IMG/VR virus record: IMGVR_UViG_3300025327_000090
Span: 1 to 38,445 of that record
Source: a virus
Length of the DNA: 38,445 nucleotides
Direction: 5' to 3' (one strand)
Shown: positions 30,303-38,445 of the stretch, piece after piece
How the letters are laid out: every line of letters begins with the position of its first letter
Position numbering within the stretch: the stretch's first letter is position 1
Program-made: the position numbers and the translations under genes
Notes under the pieces: model-generated
Seen by the model: the letters and a program-made list of their open reading frames with translations, nothing else
The model's database searches: none
Told to the model about the DNA's origin: nothing

Positions 30303-31023
30303 AGATACCATAGTAGTTACATTTTCTGGAACTCCAATTCACAAAGAATATCAAGAAGAATTTGATTCCTTGTATGGAAATAAGTTTCACAAACATATTA
30401 AATGGACTTCCAGTTATCTAGAACAAACTCTATACTACCACGCTCATCAGGATATTTTCAAGTATAAAAAATACTTCGGATATTTTCTATGGAAACCATT
30501 TATAATATTAGATGCAAGATTTCGTTATCCAAATAGAGTTATACTATATTGTGATAGTAATATAAGATTTAAAGATATATATGGATTTGCAGAAAAGTTT
30601 GATTATTGGATAAATAAAGAGCACTTGTTCTTAGTTAAACATGATCATTACTTTAACGATGAATGGACTAAAAGAGATACTTTTGTAAACATGGATGCAG
30701 ACTCAAGTTTATATTGGTCAGGTAAACAAAGATGGTCTGTACTATTTGGCATTAGACCGTCTGAGTTTGGTGGAAAATTCTTGAGAGAGTATCAGCAATA
30801 CTGTGAAAACCCATCTAATATTACTGAAGAATCTAATATCTGCGGGTTAGATAATTTACCTCTCTTTAGAGGACATAGATGGGAACAGAGCATTTTGTCT
30901 ATACTGGCAGAAAGATATGGAATAGACGGGCCTACAGATATTGAAATGCTCGAATACTATGATAAAGTTTATAGCTCAGAATTAATAAAATATAAGGAAG
31001 AAATAAATGCAAATATCTCCTAG
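30295..31023 (+). CDS. Glycosyltransferase-like protein
   Basis: 242 aa. GYFLWKPFIIL and the acidic ILYCDSNIRF resemble capsule or O-antigen transferases, where the acidic site holds the metal and sugar nucleotide. The family is not certain. It overlaps the gene before and is close to the gene after. Confidence 0.6.
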   Translation: MLKDTIVVTFSGTPIHKEYQEEFDSLYGNKFHKHIKWTSSYLEQTLYYHAHQDIFKYKKYFGYFLWKPFIILDARFRYPNRVILYCDSNIRFKDIYGFAEKFDYWINKEHLFLVKHDHYFNDEWTKRDTFVNMDADSSLYWSGKQRWSVLFGIRPSEFGGKFLREYQQYCENPSNITEESNICGLDNLPLFRGHRWEQSILSILAERYGIDGPTDIEMLEYYDKVYSSELIKYKEEINANIS

Positions 31024-31672
31024 TTGTCAGATACCAGAATTACTTGGAATTTATAACAGAGTTTTTGAAAATAGAAAATGTTTTTTTATAGATATTGGAG
31101 CTTTTGATGGATATGTTTTTAGTAACTGTTGGGGATTAGCAGAAGATGGATGGAGAGGAATCTTTATAGAACCTAATCCAGATTTGTTTGACCTGTGTAA
31201 TCAAAGATATAAAAATAATCCAAAAGTAACTACAATTAAATATGCTATTGGAGATGAGAATAAAGAAAATGTTACTCTATATACGGGCGGTACTCTTACC
31301 ACGACAAGTCTAGAAAGTCTAGAACTATATAATCAAATAGAGTGGAGTCATGGATTACTGAATAAAGATAGATTTATTAAATCTTCTATGAGAACATTAA
31401 ATTCTATTATAGGTGAATTTGGTGAAGGATACATGCCAGACGTTATATCTATAGATACAGAAGGAAATGAGTTGGATGTACTTAAAGGATTTAATATTAG
31501 ATTTTATCTTCCCAAAATAGTCATAGTAGAGACTCATGAACTTAGCAAGGATACAAGACTGAGCAGAAATTTTCCAGCAATTGATCAATATTTTAATGAT
31601 ACAGAGATATATACTAAAGCTTTTAGTGACGAGATAAATACCATCTATGAAAGGATTCAACTTTTTCGATAA
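31007..31672 (+). CDS. FkbM-family methyltransferase
   Basis: 221 aa. FIDIGAFDGYVF (27-38), the FIEPNPDLF segment and IDTEGNELDVLKGF, then VETHE, match FkbM methyltransferases, which methylate hydroxyl groups of sugars or antibiotics. Good AAGGAAG site. It overlaps both neighbours. Confidence 0.85.
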   Translation: MQISPSCQIPELLGIYNRVFENRKCFFIDIGAFDGYVFSNCWGLAEDGWRGIFIEPNPDLFDLCNQRYKNNPKVTTIKYAIGDENKENVTLYTGGTLTTTSLESLELYNQIEWSHGLLNKDRFIKSSMRTLNSIIGEFGEGYMPDVISIDTEGNELDVLKGFNIRFYLPKIVIVETHELSKDTRLSRNFPAIDQYFNDTEIYTKAFSDEINTIYERIQLFR

Positions 31673-32288
31673 AATATTTTATATCAATTTAGACAAAAGA
31701 ATAGACAGATTAGAAGCTTGTAAGGGGGAATTAAACAAAGTGGGAGTTATAGCAGAAAGACAACCAGGAATAATCTACGATGGATTTGAAGATAAGCATA
31801 GAAATGCTTGTATAGGAAATCATTTAGCTCACGCTCAATGTCTGATTAAGTCTAGGGGTTTTAATAATGTATTAATCTTTGAGGATGATATTGAATGGCT
31901 ATTAAATCCCCAAGAAGTATTAGAAAATTTAAATCAATTCCTAATCGAACTCCCTGAAGATTGGGATATATTCTATCTTGGAATTAATATGGATATGTAC
32001 GAAGCCTACAGAGTTTCAGATCATGTAGCTAAAATTAATGGAGGGTTTTCCACCCATGCTTATTGTGTGAGATCTAATTTATTCGATCTACTTATTGATA
32101 TTAATTCTGACAAAACTATCACACATAATGATGTTACTTATACTAACGATGTAATTCCAAATTATAATGTTTATATTCCGATTCCACTGCTAGCTGGACA
32201 AAGAAAAGACTTCAGTGATATCCAGGGGGTTATAATGGATTCAAATCCAATGTTTATTCAAAGATTTAAAGATAGGATGATAAAATGA
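31647..32288 (+). CDS. Glycosyltransferase family 25
   Basis: 213 aa. FYINLDKRIDRLE at 11-23 and the IFEDDIEW box at 77-84 are GT25 hallmarks (LPS-type galactosyl- or glucosyltransferases). It would add a hexose to a glycan in the cassette. It overlaps FkbM by 26 bases. Confidence 0.85.
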   Translation: MKGFNFFDKIFYINLDKRIDRLEACKGELNKVGVIAERQPGIIYDGFEDKHRNACIGNHLAHAQCLIKSRGFNNVLIFEDDIEWLLNPQEVLENLNQFLIELPEDWDIFYLGINMDMYEAYRVSDHVAKINGGFSTHAYCVRSNLFDLLIDINSDKTITHNDVTYTNDVIPNYNVYIPIPLLAGQRKDFSDIQGVIMDSNPMFIQRFKDRMIK

Positions 32289-32332
32289 AACTCACTACTA
32301 TATTTATTTTAGTTAATTGTACATGGAAGTAA
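32285..32332 (+). CDS. Possible mini-gene, 15 aa
   Basis: ATGA overlap with the GT25 stop, then a 15-codon frame ending at TAA 32330-32332, overlapping the next ATG. It may only carry ribosomes to the next start, which has no clear ribosome site of its own. Confidence 0.25.
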   Translation: MKLTTIFILVNCTWK

Positions 32333-32889
32333 CTTTTCTGATCCCCACCTTAGGAAGATATTCTATTCATCAGGCTTTAGGAAGCTTAAGGGATCAAACT
32401 AATCCTAACTGGAAAGCTATTGTGGTATTCGATAATCACGACATTACCATAAGTACGGATGAAAAAGTATCTGCATATAGATTTGATAAACCGTTAGGTC
32501 AAGGGCCTGGAATAGTAAGAAACTATGCATTTCCATTTGTAGATACCGATTGGATTGCCTTTTTAGATGATGATGATTATGTAGATAAAACTTATGTAGA
32601 TAGAATATTTCATTATGCTAAAGCTAATTATGATTTAATTAACTTCACATATAGAGATGTTAACTCTGGAAATACTCAACCATCACCAGGAATGAAAGTT
32701 CCACAATACTGTCATATAGGAATGTCTGTAGCTGTGAGAACTTCTTTAGTTCGGGATAATAATATCCAGTTTATTCCAGGTTCTTGTGAGGATTGGTTTT
32801 TTATAGATGATTGTGTTCAAGCCGGGGCCAAGTATATTCTAACGGGGGAGATTTTATATTTTGTTGGTAAGAGGAGTGGTTGGAGATGA
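32323..32889 (+). CDS. Glycosyltransferase, GT2 family
   Basis: 188 aa. VTFLIPTLGR, VVFDNHD and AFLDDDDYVD are GT2 signatures (DxD-type site near 81-84). A GT-A fold transferase that completes the glycan cassette, just before the terminase. ATG 32323; a TTG two codons earlier is possible. Confidence 0.85.
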   Translation: MEVTFLIPTLGRYSIHQALGSLRDQTNPNWKAIVVFDNHDITISTDEKVSAYRFDKPLGQGPGIVRNYAFPFVDTDWIAFLDDDDYVDKTYVDRIFHYAKANYDLINFTYRDVNSGNTQPSPGMKVPQYCHIGMSVAVRTSLVRDNNIQFIPGSCEDWFFIDDCVQAGAKYILTGEILYFVGKRSGWR

Positions 32890-34439
32890 TTAAACCCAAA
32901 ATCTCTCAAGAAGATTTACAACTATACGAGATATTAAGAAATCCTGCATTATGTACAGAATTTATATACAACTTAGATAAGACTTCGTGGGAAGAACCTT
33001 TTGAATTTACATTATACCAAAAAGAAATCCTATGCGATTTTCATGATCATGTTAGTGTTACAACAGCTAGAGCTGTAGGAAAGACTGTATCCCTTTCATC
33101 TTTGATCATATGGATGCTTATTTTTAATGTGTATGGCAGAGATTATATTGTGTACACAGTTCCAAACAGAGCTCACTTACAACCTGTTTGGCAGAATCTA
33201 CAAAGAAGCTTCAGATCAAATTCTCTATTAAAAATGTTCATCCCCACGGGTGGGGGGTTTAATAGTTCAGTTTTTGAAATTAACTTAACAAATAACGCAG
33301 CTCTTACTTGTAGAATTGCCGGTATGACTGGAACAGGAGCTAATGTAATCGGCTTACATACTCCTGTAGTTTTACTTGACGAAGCTGGGTACTATCCTTG
33401 GGGTACTTGGGTAGAATTACAACCAATTCTAAATACATTTACTGAAGGACACAGGCAAATAGTTTCTGGAGTTCCCACCGGAGTTAGAGAAAAGAATGTT
33501 TTATTTACGGCAGATCAAGAAGATCCATCCTACACTAAACATAGAGCTACAGCTTTTGATAATCCTAGGTTTATGGAAAGTGATCATCAACATGCTATTG
33601 AACAGTACGGAGGAGAAGACTCTGAGGATTATATTCACTTAGTTCTAGGTAAACACGGAGCTCCTGTTTATGCCCTATTCGATAGGAATTTATTTGAAAT
33701 ATCTAATTACAGAACTTATAAACTTATTATCAATGGTATTGAACTAAAAGATAATATAGCTAATTATATTCCAAAATTAGCTATGTTTCCATTAATGGGA
33801 AATGAAAGAAAGGGAATAGTTTTATTTGGAGTAGATTTAGGATACACAGATCCGACAGCCATAACTATTATGTATGAAGATATTAATGGAAGATTAAAGT
33901 TTCATGGAAGGGTTCAGCTAAATAAAGTATCCTACAATCTACAGGATAAAATTATTGACTACCTGGATTCTAAGTTTGATCCAAGCATTATAGCTATTGA
34001 TCAAGGTTCGTCTGGTATTGCAGTAATTCAAAGAATGCAAGAAGCAGACGAATACCTGCACAAAAATTATGCTAAAAGAATTATACCTATTAACTTTTCC
34101 GCATTTATTGATCACGGTGTGGATCAAGATGGAAAAGAATTAAAGACAAGAGTACGACCATTCTCGGTTTCAGTTCTACAAGAATACTCTAATAGCCACA
34201 GAATAGTTTATACTTCTACAGATATGGAGTTAATTTCGGAGCTGGAAAGAATGACATATACAAAAAGTCCATCAGGAGAGATATCCTATAAGACTCTAAC
34301 TCCTAGAGGAGGCAAGAGAGGAGAAGATCACTTTACATCTTCTTTACTTTGTGCATCTTTAGCTTATTATTTGGAAAAAGATTTTACAAACTATAAAAAG
34401 AGAGTTAAAAAGCTAGCAGCCCCTAGATGGATCACATGA
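32886..34439 (+). CDS. terL: Terminase large subunit
   Basis: 517 aa. ATPase: Walker A TTARAVGKT (59-67) and Walker B LLDEAGY (163-169). Nuclease domain: VDLGYTDPT with D317 and AIDQGSSG with D372. The protein packages DNA into proheads by ATP hydrolysis and cuts concatemers. ATG 32886 overlaps the GT2 stop (ATGA). Confidence 0.93.
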   Translation: MIKPKISQEDLQLYEILRNPALCTEFIYNLDKTSWEEPFEFTLYQKEILCDFHDHVSVTTARAVGKTVSLSSLIIWMLIFNVYGRDYIVYTVPNRAHLQPVWQNLQRSFRSNSLLKMFIPTGGGFNSSVFEINLTNNAALTCRIAGMTGTGANVIGLHTPVVLLDEAGYYPWGTWVELQPILNTFTEGHRQIVSGVPTGVREKNVLFTADQEDPSYTKHRATAFDNPRFMESDHQHAIEQYGGEDSEDYIHLVLGKHGAPVYALFDRNLFEISNYRTYKLIINGIELKDNIANYIPKLAMFPLMGNERKGIVLFGVDLGYTDPTAITIMYEDINGRLKFHGRVQLNKVSYNLQDKIIDYLDSKFDPSIIAIDQGSSGIAVIQRMQEADEYLHKNYAKRIIPINFSAFIDHGVDQDGKELKTRVRPFSVSVLQEYSNSHRIVYTSTDMELISELERMTYTKSPSGEISYKTLTPRGGKRGEDHFTSSLLCASLAYYLEKDFTNYKKRVKKLAAPRWIT

Positions 34440-34450
34440 GGTAAAACACT

Positions 34451-35944
34451 ATGACAGAACCAAGAAAGTTAGCTCAAGCACAAATGTTTACCAGCGTTCT
34501 TCCATCTGCGGGTAATCCGTGGTCTACTACAGAAGTAGATAAAATGGAAGTAAAGGATTTAAATACATTTGCTAAAATAGTAGATGCATGTAGATTCTTT
34601 TATAGACACGACAGTATTGTTTCATCCGTTATTAATAAAAGTATAGATATTGGGATTAATGATTTAGTTTTTGATAGTAAAGATTTAACATCTAATGCCA
34701 AGAAAGTTGTAGAGGGGTTACTTCCAGAACTTCACGACTTTGCTGAAACTATGGCATTAGAATTTTTGGTGTCAGGATTAGTAGTTCCCGAAATAAAATA
34801 TGCTAACGTAACTAGAGATCAATTAAAAGAAATGAGCATCAAGAAGTTTGAAACTCTAGTTATGCCTGTAGCTATGTGGGTTCGTGATCCAACATCTATA
34901 AAAATAAACTATACAATGGTAATGGATAAACCGTCCTACTATGTTAAAGTTCCAGAGAAACTAATCCAATTTATTTTAGGTAAAGGAACGTATGCAGACG
35001 GAACAAAAGATCCAGAATTATATGCTAAATTAAAAGCTTACTATCCAGAATTTATATTAAAAGTAGAAGAAAAACAAGAATATATTCTAATAGAGGACGA
35101 CAGTTTGATCTTCAGGAACAGGCCTATATCAGATTCTCCCTACCCTACTCCTTATTTATACGCAGCTTTAGAACCATTAAAGCACAAGAGAAATCTAAGA
35201 AGAATGGATTACTCTATTGCCGCTAGAGTTATCGGAGCTATCCAGCTATTTAGATTGGGTAATGATGAGTTTCCAGTAACAGAAGATCAAGACGAACAGT
35301 TCCAAGCTATTAAAGATCAAATGTATTGGAGATTAACTTCCCAAAAAGATATAGAAAGAATCTTCCAACTATTCGCTAACCACACTCTACAGATCGACTG
35401 GATATTTCCTCCAGTAGAAGCTCTTCTAAATGAAAATAAATACAAAGAAGTTAATGAAGATATCATGATAGCTCTAGGATTTCCTAAAATATTAATTACT
35501 GGAGAGGTAACAAAAACCGGAACTTCTAATCCAGAGTTTGCTACAATGGCCCCAACTAAAACTCTAGAAGCCATGAGAAAAAGAATACTAAGAGTTTTGA
35601 ATAGAGTTATTGATGTTACTTTTGAAGAGAATGGATTTAGTGGAGATACCACTCTAAAGTTTACTCAAATGAATCTATCAGAATTCAGTACTCTAGTAGA
35701 GGGTCTAACTAAACTGTATAACACTGGAAACCTTTCTAGAAAATCCTACTCAGGAGCTTTTGGATACGATATAGAAGAGGAAATGAAACAAAGATCAGAT
35801 GAAAAAGAATTGTTAACTCAATACGGACTAGATGAATTCAATCCACAACCCTTTACTCCTTCAGCAAATAACAACAATACCGCCCCTCCAAGTAACAAAC
35901 CCAAGATAAATCCACAGGAAAATCAGAAAAATCCTCAAAAATAG
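34451..35944 (+). CDS. Portal protein
   Basis: 497 aa. Position after the terminase, length, and a helical core with a long alternating segment (about 290-420) fit phage portals. The last 30 residues are Pro/Asn/Gln-rich and disordered. It would form the dodecameric DNA channel at one vertex. Confidence 0.85.
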   Translation: MTEPRKLAQAQMFTSVLPSAGNPWSTTEVDKMEVKDLNTFAKIVDACRFFYRHDSIVSSVINKSIDIGINDLVFDSKDLTSNAKKVVEGLLPELHDFAETMALEFLVSGLVVPEIKYANVTRDQLKEMSIKKFETLVMPVAMWVRDPTSIKINYTMVMDKPSYYVKVPEKLIQFILGKGTYADGTKDPELYAKLKAYYPEFILKVEEKQEYILIEDDSLIFRNRPISDSPYPTPYLYAALEPLKHKRNLRRMDYSIAARVIGAIQLFRLGNDEFPVTEDQDEQFQAIKDQMYWRLTSQKDIERIFQLFANHTLQIDWIFPPVEALLNENKYKEVNEDIMIALGFPKILITGEVTKTGTSNPEFATMAPTKTLEAMRKRILRVLNRVIDVTFEENGFSGDTTLKFTQMNLSEFSTLVEGLTKLYNTGNLSRKSYSGAFGYDIEEEMKQRSDEKELLTQYGLDEFNPQPFTPSANNNNTAPPSNKPKINPQENQKNPQK

Positions 35945-35952
35945 TATAGTTA

Positions 35953-35991
35953 TGCACTAAATGTTGCATAATGTGTTATACTCACAATGAG
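35953..35991 (+). promoter_or_regulatory. Head-module promoter (phage motif)
   Basis: -35 TGCACT (35953-35958), 18-base spacer, -10 TATACT (35977-35982) in TGTTATACT, then CTCACAATGAG (35981-35991). This matches the promoters at 23672 and 24686. It lies in the gap after the portal gene and would raise expression of the scaffold and capsid genes. Confidence 0.75.
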
Positions 35992-36026
35992 GGGAGGAAT
36001 ATATATTCTATTCCCAGGAGCTTATT

Positions 36027-37019
36027 ATGGAAGATGAAAAAATAATTATAAAAGAATTTCAGTTAGAATTGGTCGAGCTTTCAGAAATGGAGGCTGAGGC
36101 AGCTGTTACTACTAACTCACAGTTTAACTATCTAAAGTTTATTCTGACTGATAACAAACCAAACGCTAATAAGCAAAGAGTTCCAACAGAGGAATTCCCG
36201 AACTTAGTAAAAACTGGATATTTTGCGCCTTTAAAGATGGCACTAGGAACTATCGGTGACGGCCATGCCCAGGCTGTTCCTCTAGGAGTCATCACACACT
36301 TGAAACAAACAGAAAATGATATCAGAGGTATTGCAGCTTTATGGACTAAAGAAAGACCAGAAGATGTTGCTCTCATTAAGAAAGCTTATGCTGAAAAAAT
36401 TCCATTGAATGTCAGTTGGGAAATTTCCTATATAGATTCTTTAATGGATGATGAGGGTATTGAAAATCTTTCAGGTACTTCTTTAAGAGCAGCTACTATA
36501 GTAGGAATGCCAGCCTACCAGGGTAGAACTCCCATTTTTGCTGTAGCTTCTGACAATAAGGAGGATAAAACCTTGGACGAGCTAGAAACCTTAAAAACAC
36601 AGCTCCAGGAAGCACAGGATAATCTAATCAAAGCAGAAGCAAAAACTGTTGAATTAGATAATAAAGTTAAAGAAATAGAAGTTTTACTTCCAGAACTGGA
36701 TATTCTCAGAGAGTACAAAGCATCTATTGAGAAGGTACAGGCAGAGGAAGCTAAGCTAGATGCAATTAAAGCTAGATTCAAAGAAGTTGGTATTGCTAAG
36801 GAAGATGAGTACTTTGCATCCAACAGAGAAAATCTAATTAATATGCCAACAGAAGCTTTAGATTTTATGCTTCAAGAGCTGGTAGCTTTTTCTTCTAAAA
36901 AAGAAGAGAAGGCTGAAAAGAAAATAACAATTCCAAATCTTGAAGGAGACGATGATATAGATTTATCCGATCCCAAAGAGATTGCGAAAGCACTCAGAGA
37001 ACTAAACTCTCGTAAATAG
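36027..37019 (+). CDS. Head maturation protease / scaffold fusion-type protein
   Basis: 330 aa. The first ~175 residues have a mixed fold with an LKFILTDNKPN start, a KGTIGDGHA-like stretch and VSWEISY, as in phage prohead protease-like domains. Residues ~182-250 are a long coiled coil rich in Glu, Lys and Ala, followed by an acidic tail: typical scaffold. It sits between portal and capsid genes. Catalytic residues cannot be assigned with certainty. Confidence 0.65.
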   Translation: MEDEKIIIKEFQLELVELSEMEAEAAVTTNSQFNYLKFILTDNKPNANKQRVPTEEFPNLVKTGYFAPLKMALGTIGDGHAQAVPLGVITHLKQTENDIRGIAALWTKERPEDVALIKKAYAEKIPLNVSWEISYIDSLMDDEGIENLSGTSLRAATIVGMPAYQGRTPIFAVASDNKEDKTLDELETLKTQLQEAQDNLIKAEAKTVELDNKVKEIEVLLPELDILREYKASIEKVQAEEAKLDAIKARFKEVGIAKEDEYFASNRENLINMPTEALDFMLQELVAFSSKKEEKAEKKITIPNLEGDDDIDLSDPKEIAKALRELNSRK

Positions 37020-37032
37020 GAGAATGTAAAAA

Positions 37033-37593
37033 ATGGAAATCAACAAGTATACTGATATTACTGGTGTGGTAACTGTTGAAGATGTTGTAGAAGGTAGAAT
37101 GGTTCTGCTAGTTAATTCTAGCGAAACTCATGACTATGGTTCTAGAGAGGATTTACCAGGAGTAAGAATTCCTGCTGATTCCACAGAAGCTGCGAAAGCT
37201 AGATTTTGTTTAACTTGGGCAGTCGATAATACTCAACCTCCAATCTACAACCCTTACCCAACAGTAGCTAATACTTCTTTACGGTGGGGATTTGACGGAG
37301 CTGCGAATGTTCCATTTGCCGCTACTGTTTATCTGTCCTCACTAAGCAATACCGAAGGATTAACTATCCCATCAGGTACTCTAGCTTTAGCTTTTGGCCC
37401 TGGTGTATTTACTATTCCTTCCGGTGGATTTGTTTATAGTGCAAATCTAGTCGCAGGAGCTTACCTAGAAGTACTCAATACAGCTGACGATGGAGCTGAT
37501 GCGGGTAAACTTAACTACACAGCCTCTGTTAGTTTTGCCGAAGTTATGGAGTTGGATGCAGATCAGAACCTAACCTTCCGCATCCTTTACTAA
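37033..37593 (+). CDS. Probable capsid decoration or stabilising protein
   Basis: 186 aa, beta-rich with many Gly, Thr and Ala, directly upstream of the major capsid gene and following the protease/scaffold. This position and composition match head-decoration proteins. No clear family match. Confidence 0.55.
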   Translation: MEINKYTDITGVVTVEDVVEGRMVLLVNSSETHDYGSREDLPGVRIPADSTEAAKARFCLTWAVDNTQPPIYNPYPTVANTSLRWGFDGAANVPFAATVYLSSLSNTEGLTIPSGTLALAFGPGVFTIPSGGFVYSANLVAGAYLEVLNTADDGADAGKLNYTASVSFAEVMELDADQNLTFRILY

Positions 37594-37614
37594 AATTCAG
37601 GAGGTCACAAAAAC

Positions 37615-38445
37615 ATGGATGAATTAAAATTAAAGGAAGCTATTGCGTCATTGGCTGAAGATAAAGGGAAAAGAGATGCATTAGCTGAAATGTTCGTGGA
37701 GTATATCCAACCAAATCATATCGTTGTAGATTTTGTTGGTATGCTTCTAAATGCTAGAGCTCTAAAAGAGGGCGACTCCCTAGTAAAGAAACTAAGAAGT
37801 CAAGCCAGAGTTAGAACTCTAGTTCCAGGTTCTATCCATCTCAAAGACGAGATCACCGTACAGGCCAGAGCTAACTATATGTTAGACGGTGCTGATGTTG
37901 GTGTAACTTGGAATGAGTGGGAAATGGAAGCTGGAGATATTGGAACAGTAGAAGAAATTAGAAGTGAAATGCTAGCTCAACTAAGGGACTACTACCAGAC
38001 TAAAGTCTTTACAGCTCTTTCTACAATCTGGACAGCTGTCAATACTCCTAACAACTTCGTAAATGTTGGTGGAGCTATTAATGCTACCGTTTTGAAAGCT
38101 GGTATTGATTATGTCAATCAGACTACTGGTGGAGTAAAAGCTGTAGTTGGTGCTAGATCAGCTCTAACTCCAGTTACTGAATTCGGTGCTTTCTGGAAAG
38201 ATGATTTCTCTGCTGTAACTCCAACTACAGTTGGAATTGATTCTAGACTTGAGCAGGTTATGAGAGAGGGTTGGCTAGGTACTTACTACGGAGCTCCTCT
38301 TGTAGCTATTAATCAGGTTTGGGATAATCCAGCAGGTCATAATGCACTAATTCCTGTTGATAAAGTTCTAATTATTGGTGAGAATGTTGGTGAGTTTATT
38401 ACTTATGGTGATGTTAAACAAAAACAATACAGTGATCCTAAACCA
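37615..38445 (+). CDS. Major capsid protein, 3' end cut by window
   Basis: 277 codons visible with no stop. ATG 37615 follows AGGAGG. The translation has an N-terminal helical region (MDELKLKEAIASLAED), then a long alpha-beta region with typical capsid segments such as DEITVQARANYML, WEMEAGDIGTV and GAPLVAINQVWD. Order protease/scaffold, decoration, capsid is standard. It forms the head shell in HK97-fold phages. Confidence 0.85.
   Translation, partial: MDELKLKEAIASLAEDKGKRDALAEMFVEYIQPNHIVVDFVGMLLNARALKEGDSLVKKLRSQARVRTLVPGSIHLKDEITVQARANYMLDGADVGVTWNEWEMEAGDIGTVEEIRSEMLAQLRDYYQTKVFTALSTIWTAVNTPNNFVNVGGAINATVLKAGIDYVNQTTGGVKAVVGARSALTPVTEFGAFWKDDFSAVTPTTVGIDSRLEQVMREGWLGTYYGAPLVAINQVWDNPAGHNALIPVDKVLIIGENVGEFITYGDVKQKQYSDPKP

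Overview
The window is part of the genome of a tailed double-stranded DNA phage (Caudoviricetes). It is AT-rich, coding density is very high, start and stop codons overlap throughout, and replication genes and virion genes lie in two divergent arms. The host cannot be named. Shine-Dalgarno sites of the AAAGGAG type and the sigma70-like promoters fit a bacterial host with an ordinary genetic code; TAA, TAG and TGA are all used as stops.

Left arm (about 106 to 23,614, all leftward). Transcription probably starts at a promoter near 23.6 kb and ends at a hairpin terminator at 106-132. In transcription order the arm holds family A DNA polymerase, RecA, a zinc-containing ssDNA-binding protein, DnaB-type helicase, a PD-(D/E)XK resolvase-like nuclease, a Cas4/RecB-like nuclease, a DEDD exonuclease, an adenine methylase, dNMP kinase, a holin-like membrane protein, a dCMP-deaminase-like enzyme, six tRNA genes, a macro-domain-like protein, a TOPRIM primase, dUTPase, two further methyltransferase-like proteins, a MazG-like protein, and a class II ribonucleotide reductase split by an HNH intein. 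Many small zinc-ribbon and membrane proteins fill the spaces. Together these genes supply and protect dNTPs and replicate, recombine and modify the genome.

Structured RNAs. Besides six ordinary tRNAs (Thr, Ile, Asn, Gly, Pro, Arg at 8,515-9,185), several strongly folded, non-coding, tRNA-sized segments are present: two inside the tRNA cluster, a tandem set at 17,968-18,376, and two or more in the 5' leader of the left transcript (23,293-23,577). I do not recognise any of them. Two of the tRNAs carry C instead of the near-universal U33.

Divergent control region (23,143-23,742). Two face-to-face promoters share the extended -10 and start-site motif TGTTATACTCATAATGA. Between them lie four 11-bp phased TAATGT-type repeats. 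Two more copies of the promoter lie at 24.69 kb and 35.95 kb in the right arm, so this is a phage-specific promoter/operator family.

Right arm (23,743 to the end, all rightward). Small early-type proteins come first, including a stand-alone cysteine ribbon like the C-terminus missing from the reductase, and a 5'(3')-deoxyribonucleotidase. A cassette of glycosyltransferases, methyltransferases and a cytidylyltransferase follows (26.9-32.9 kb). The head module comes last: large terminase, portal, maturation protease/scaffold, a probable decoration protein, and a major capsid protein cut off by the window end.
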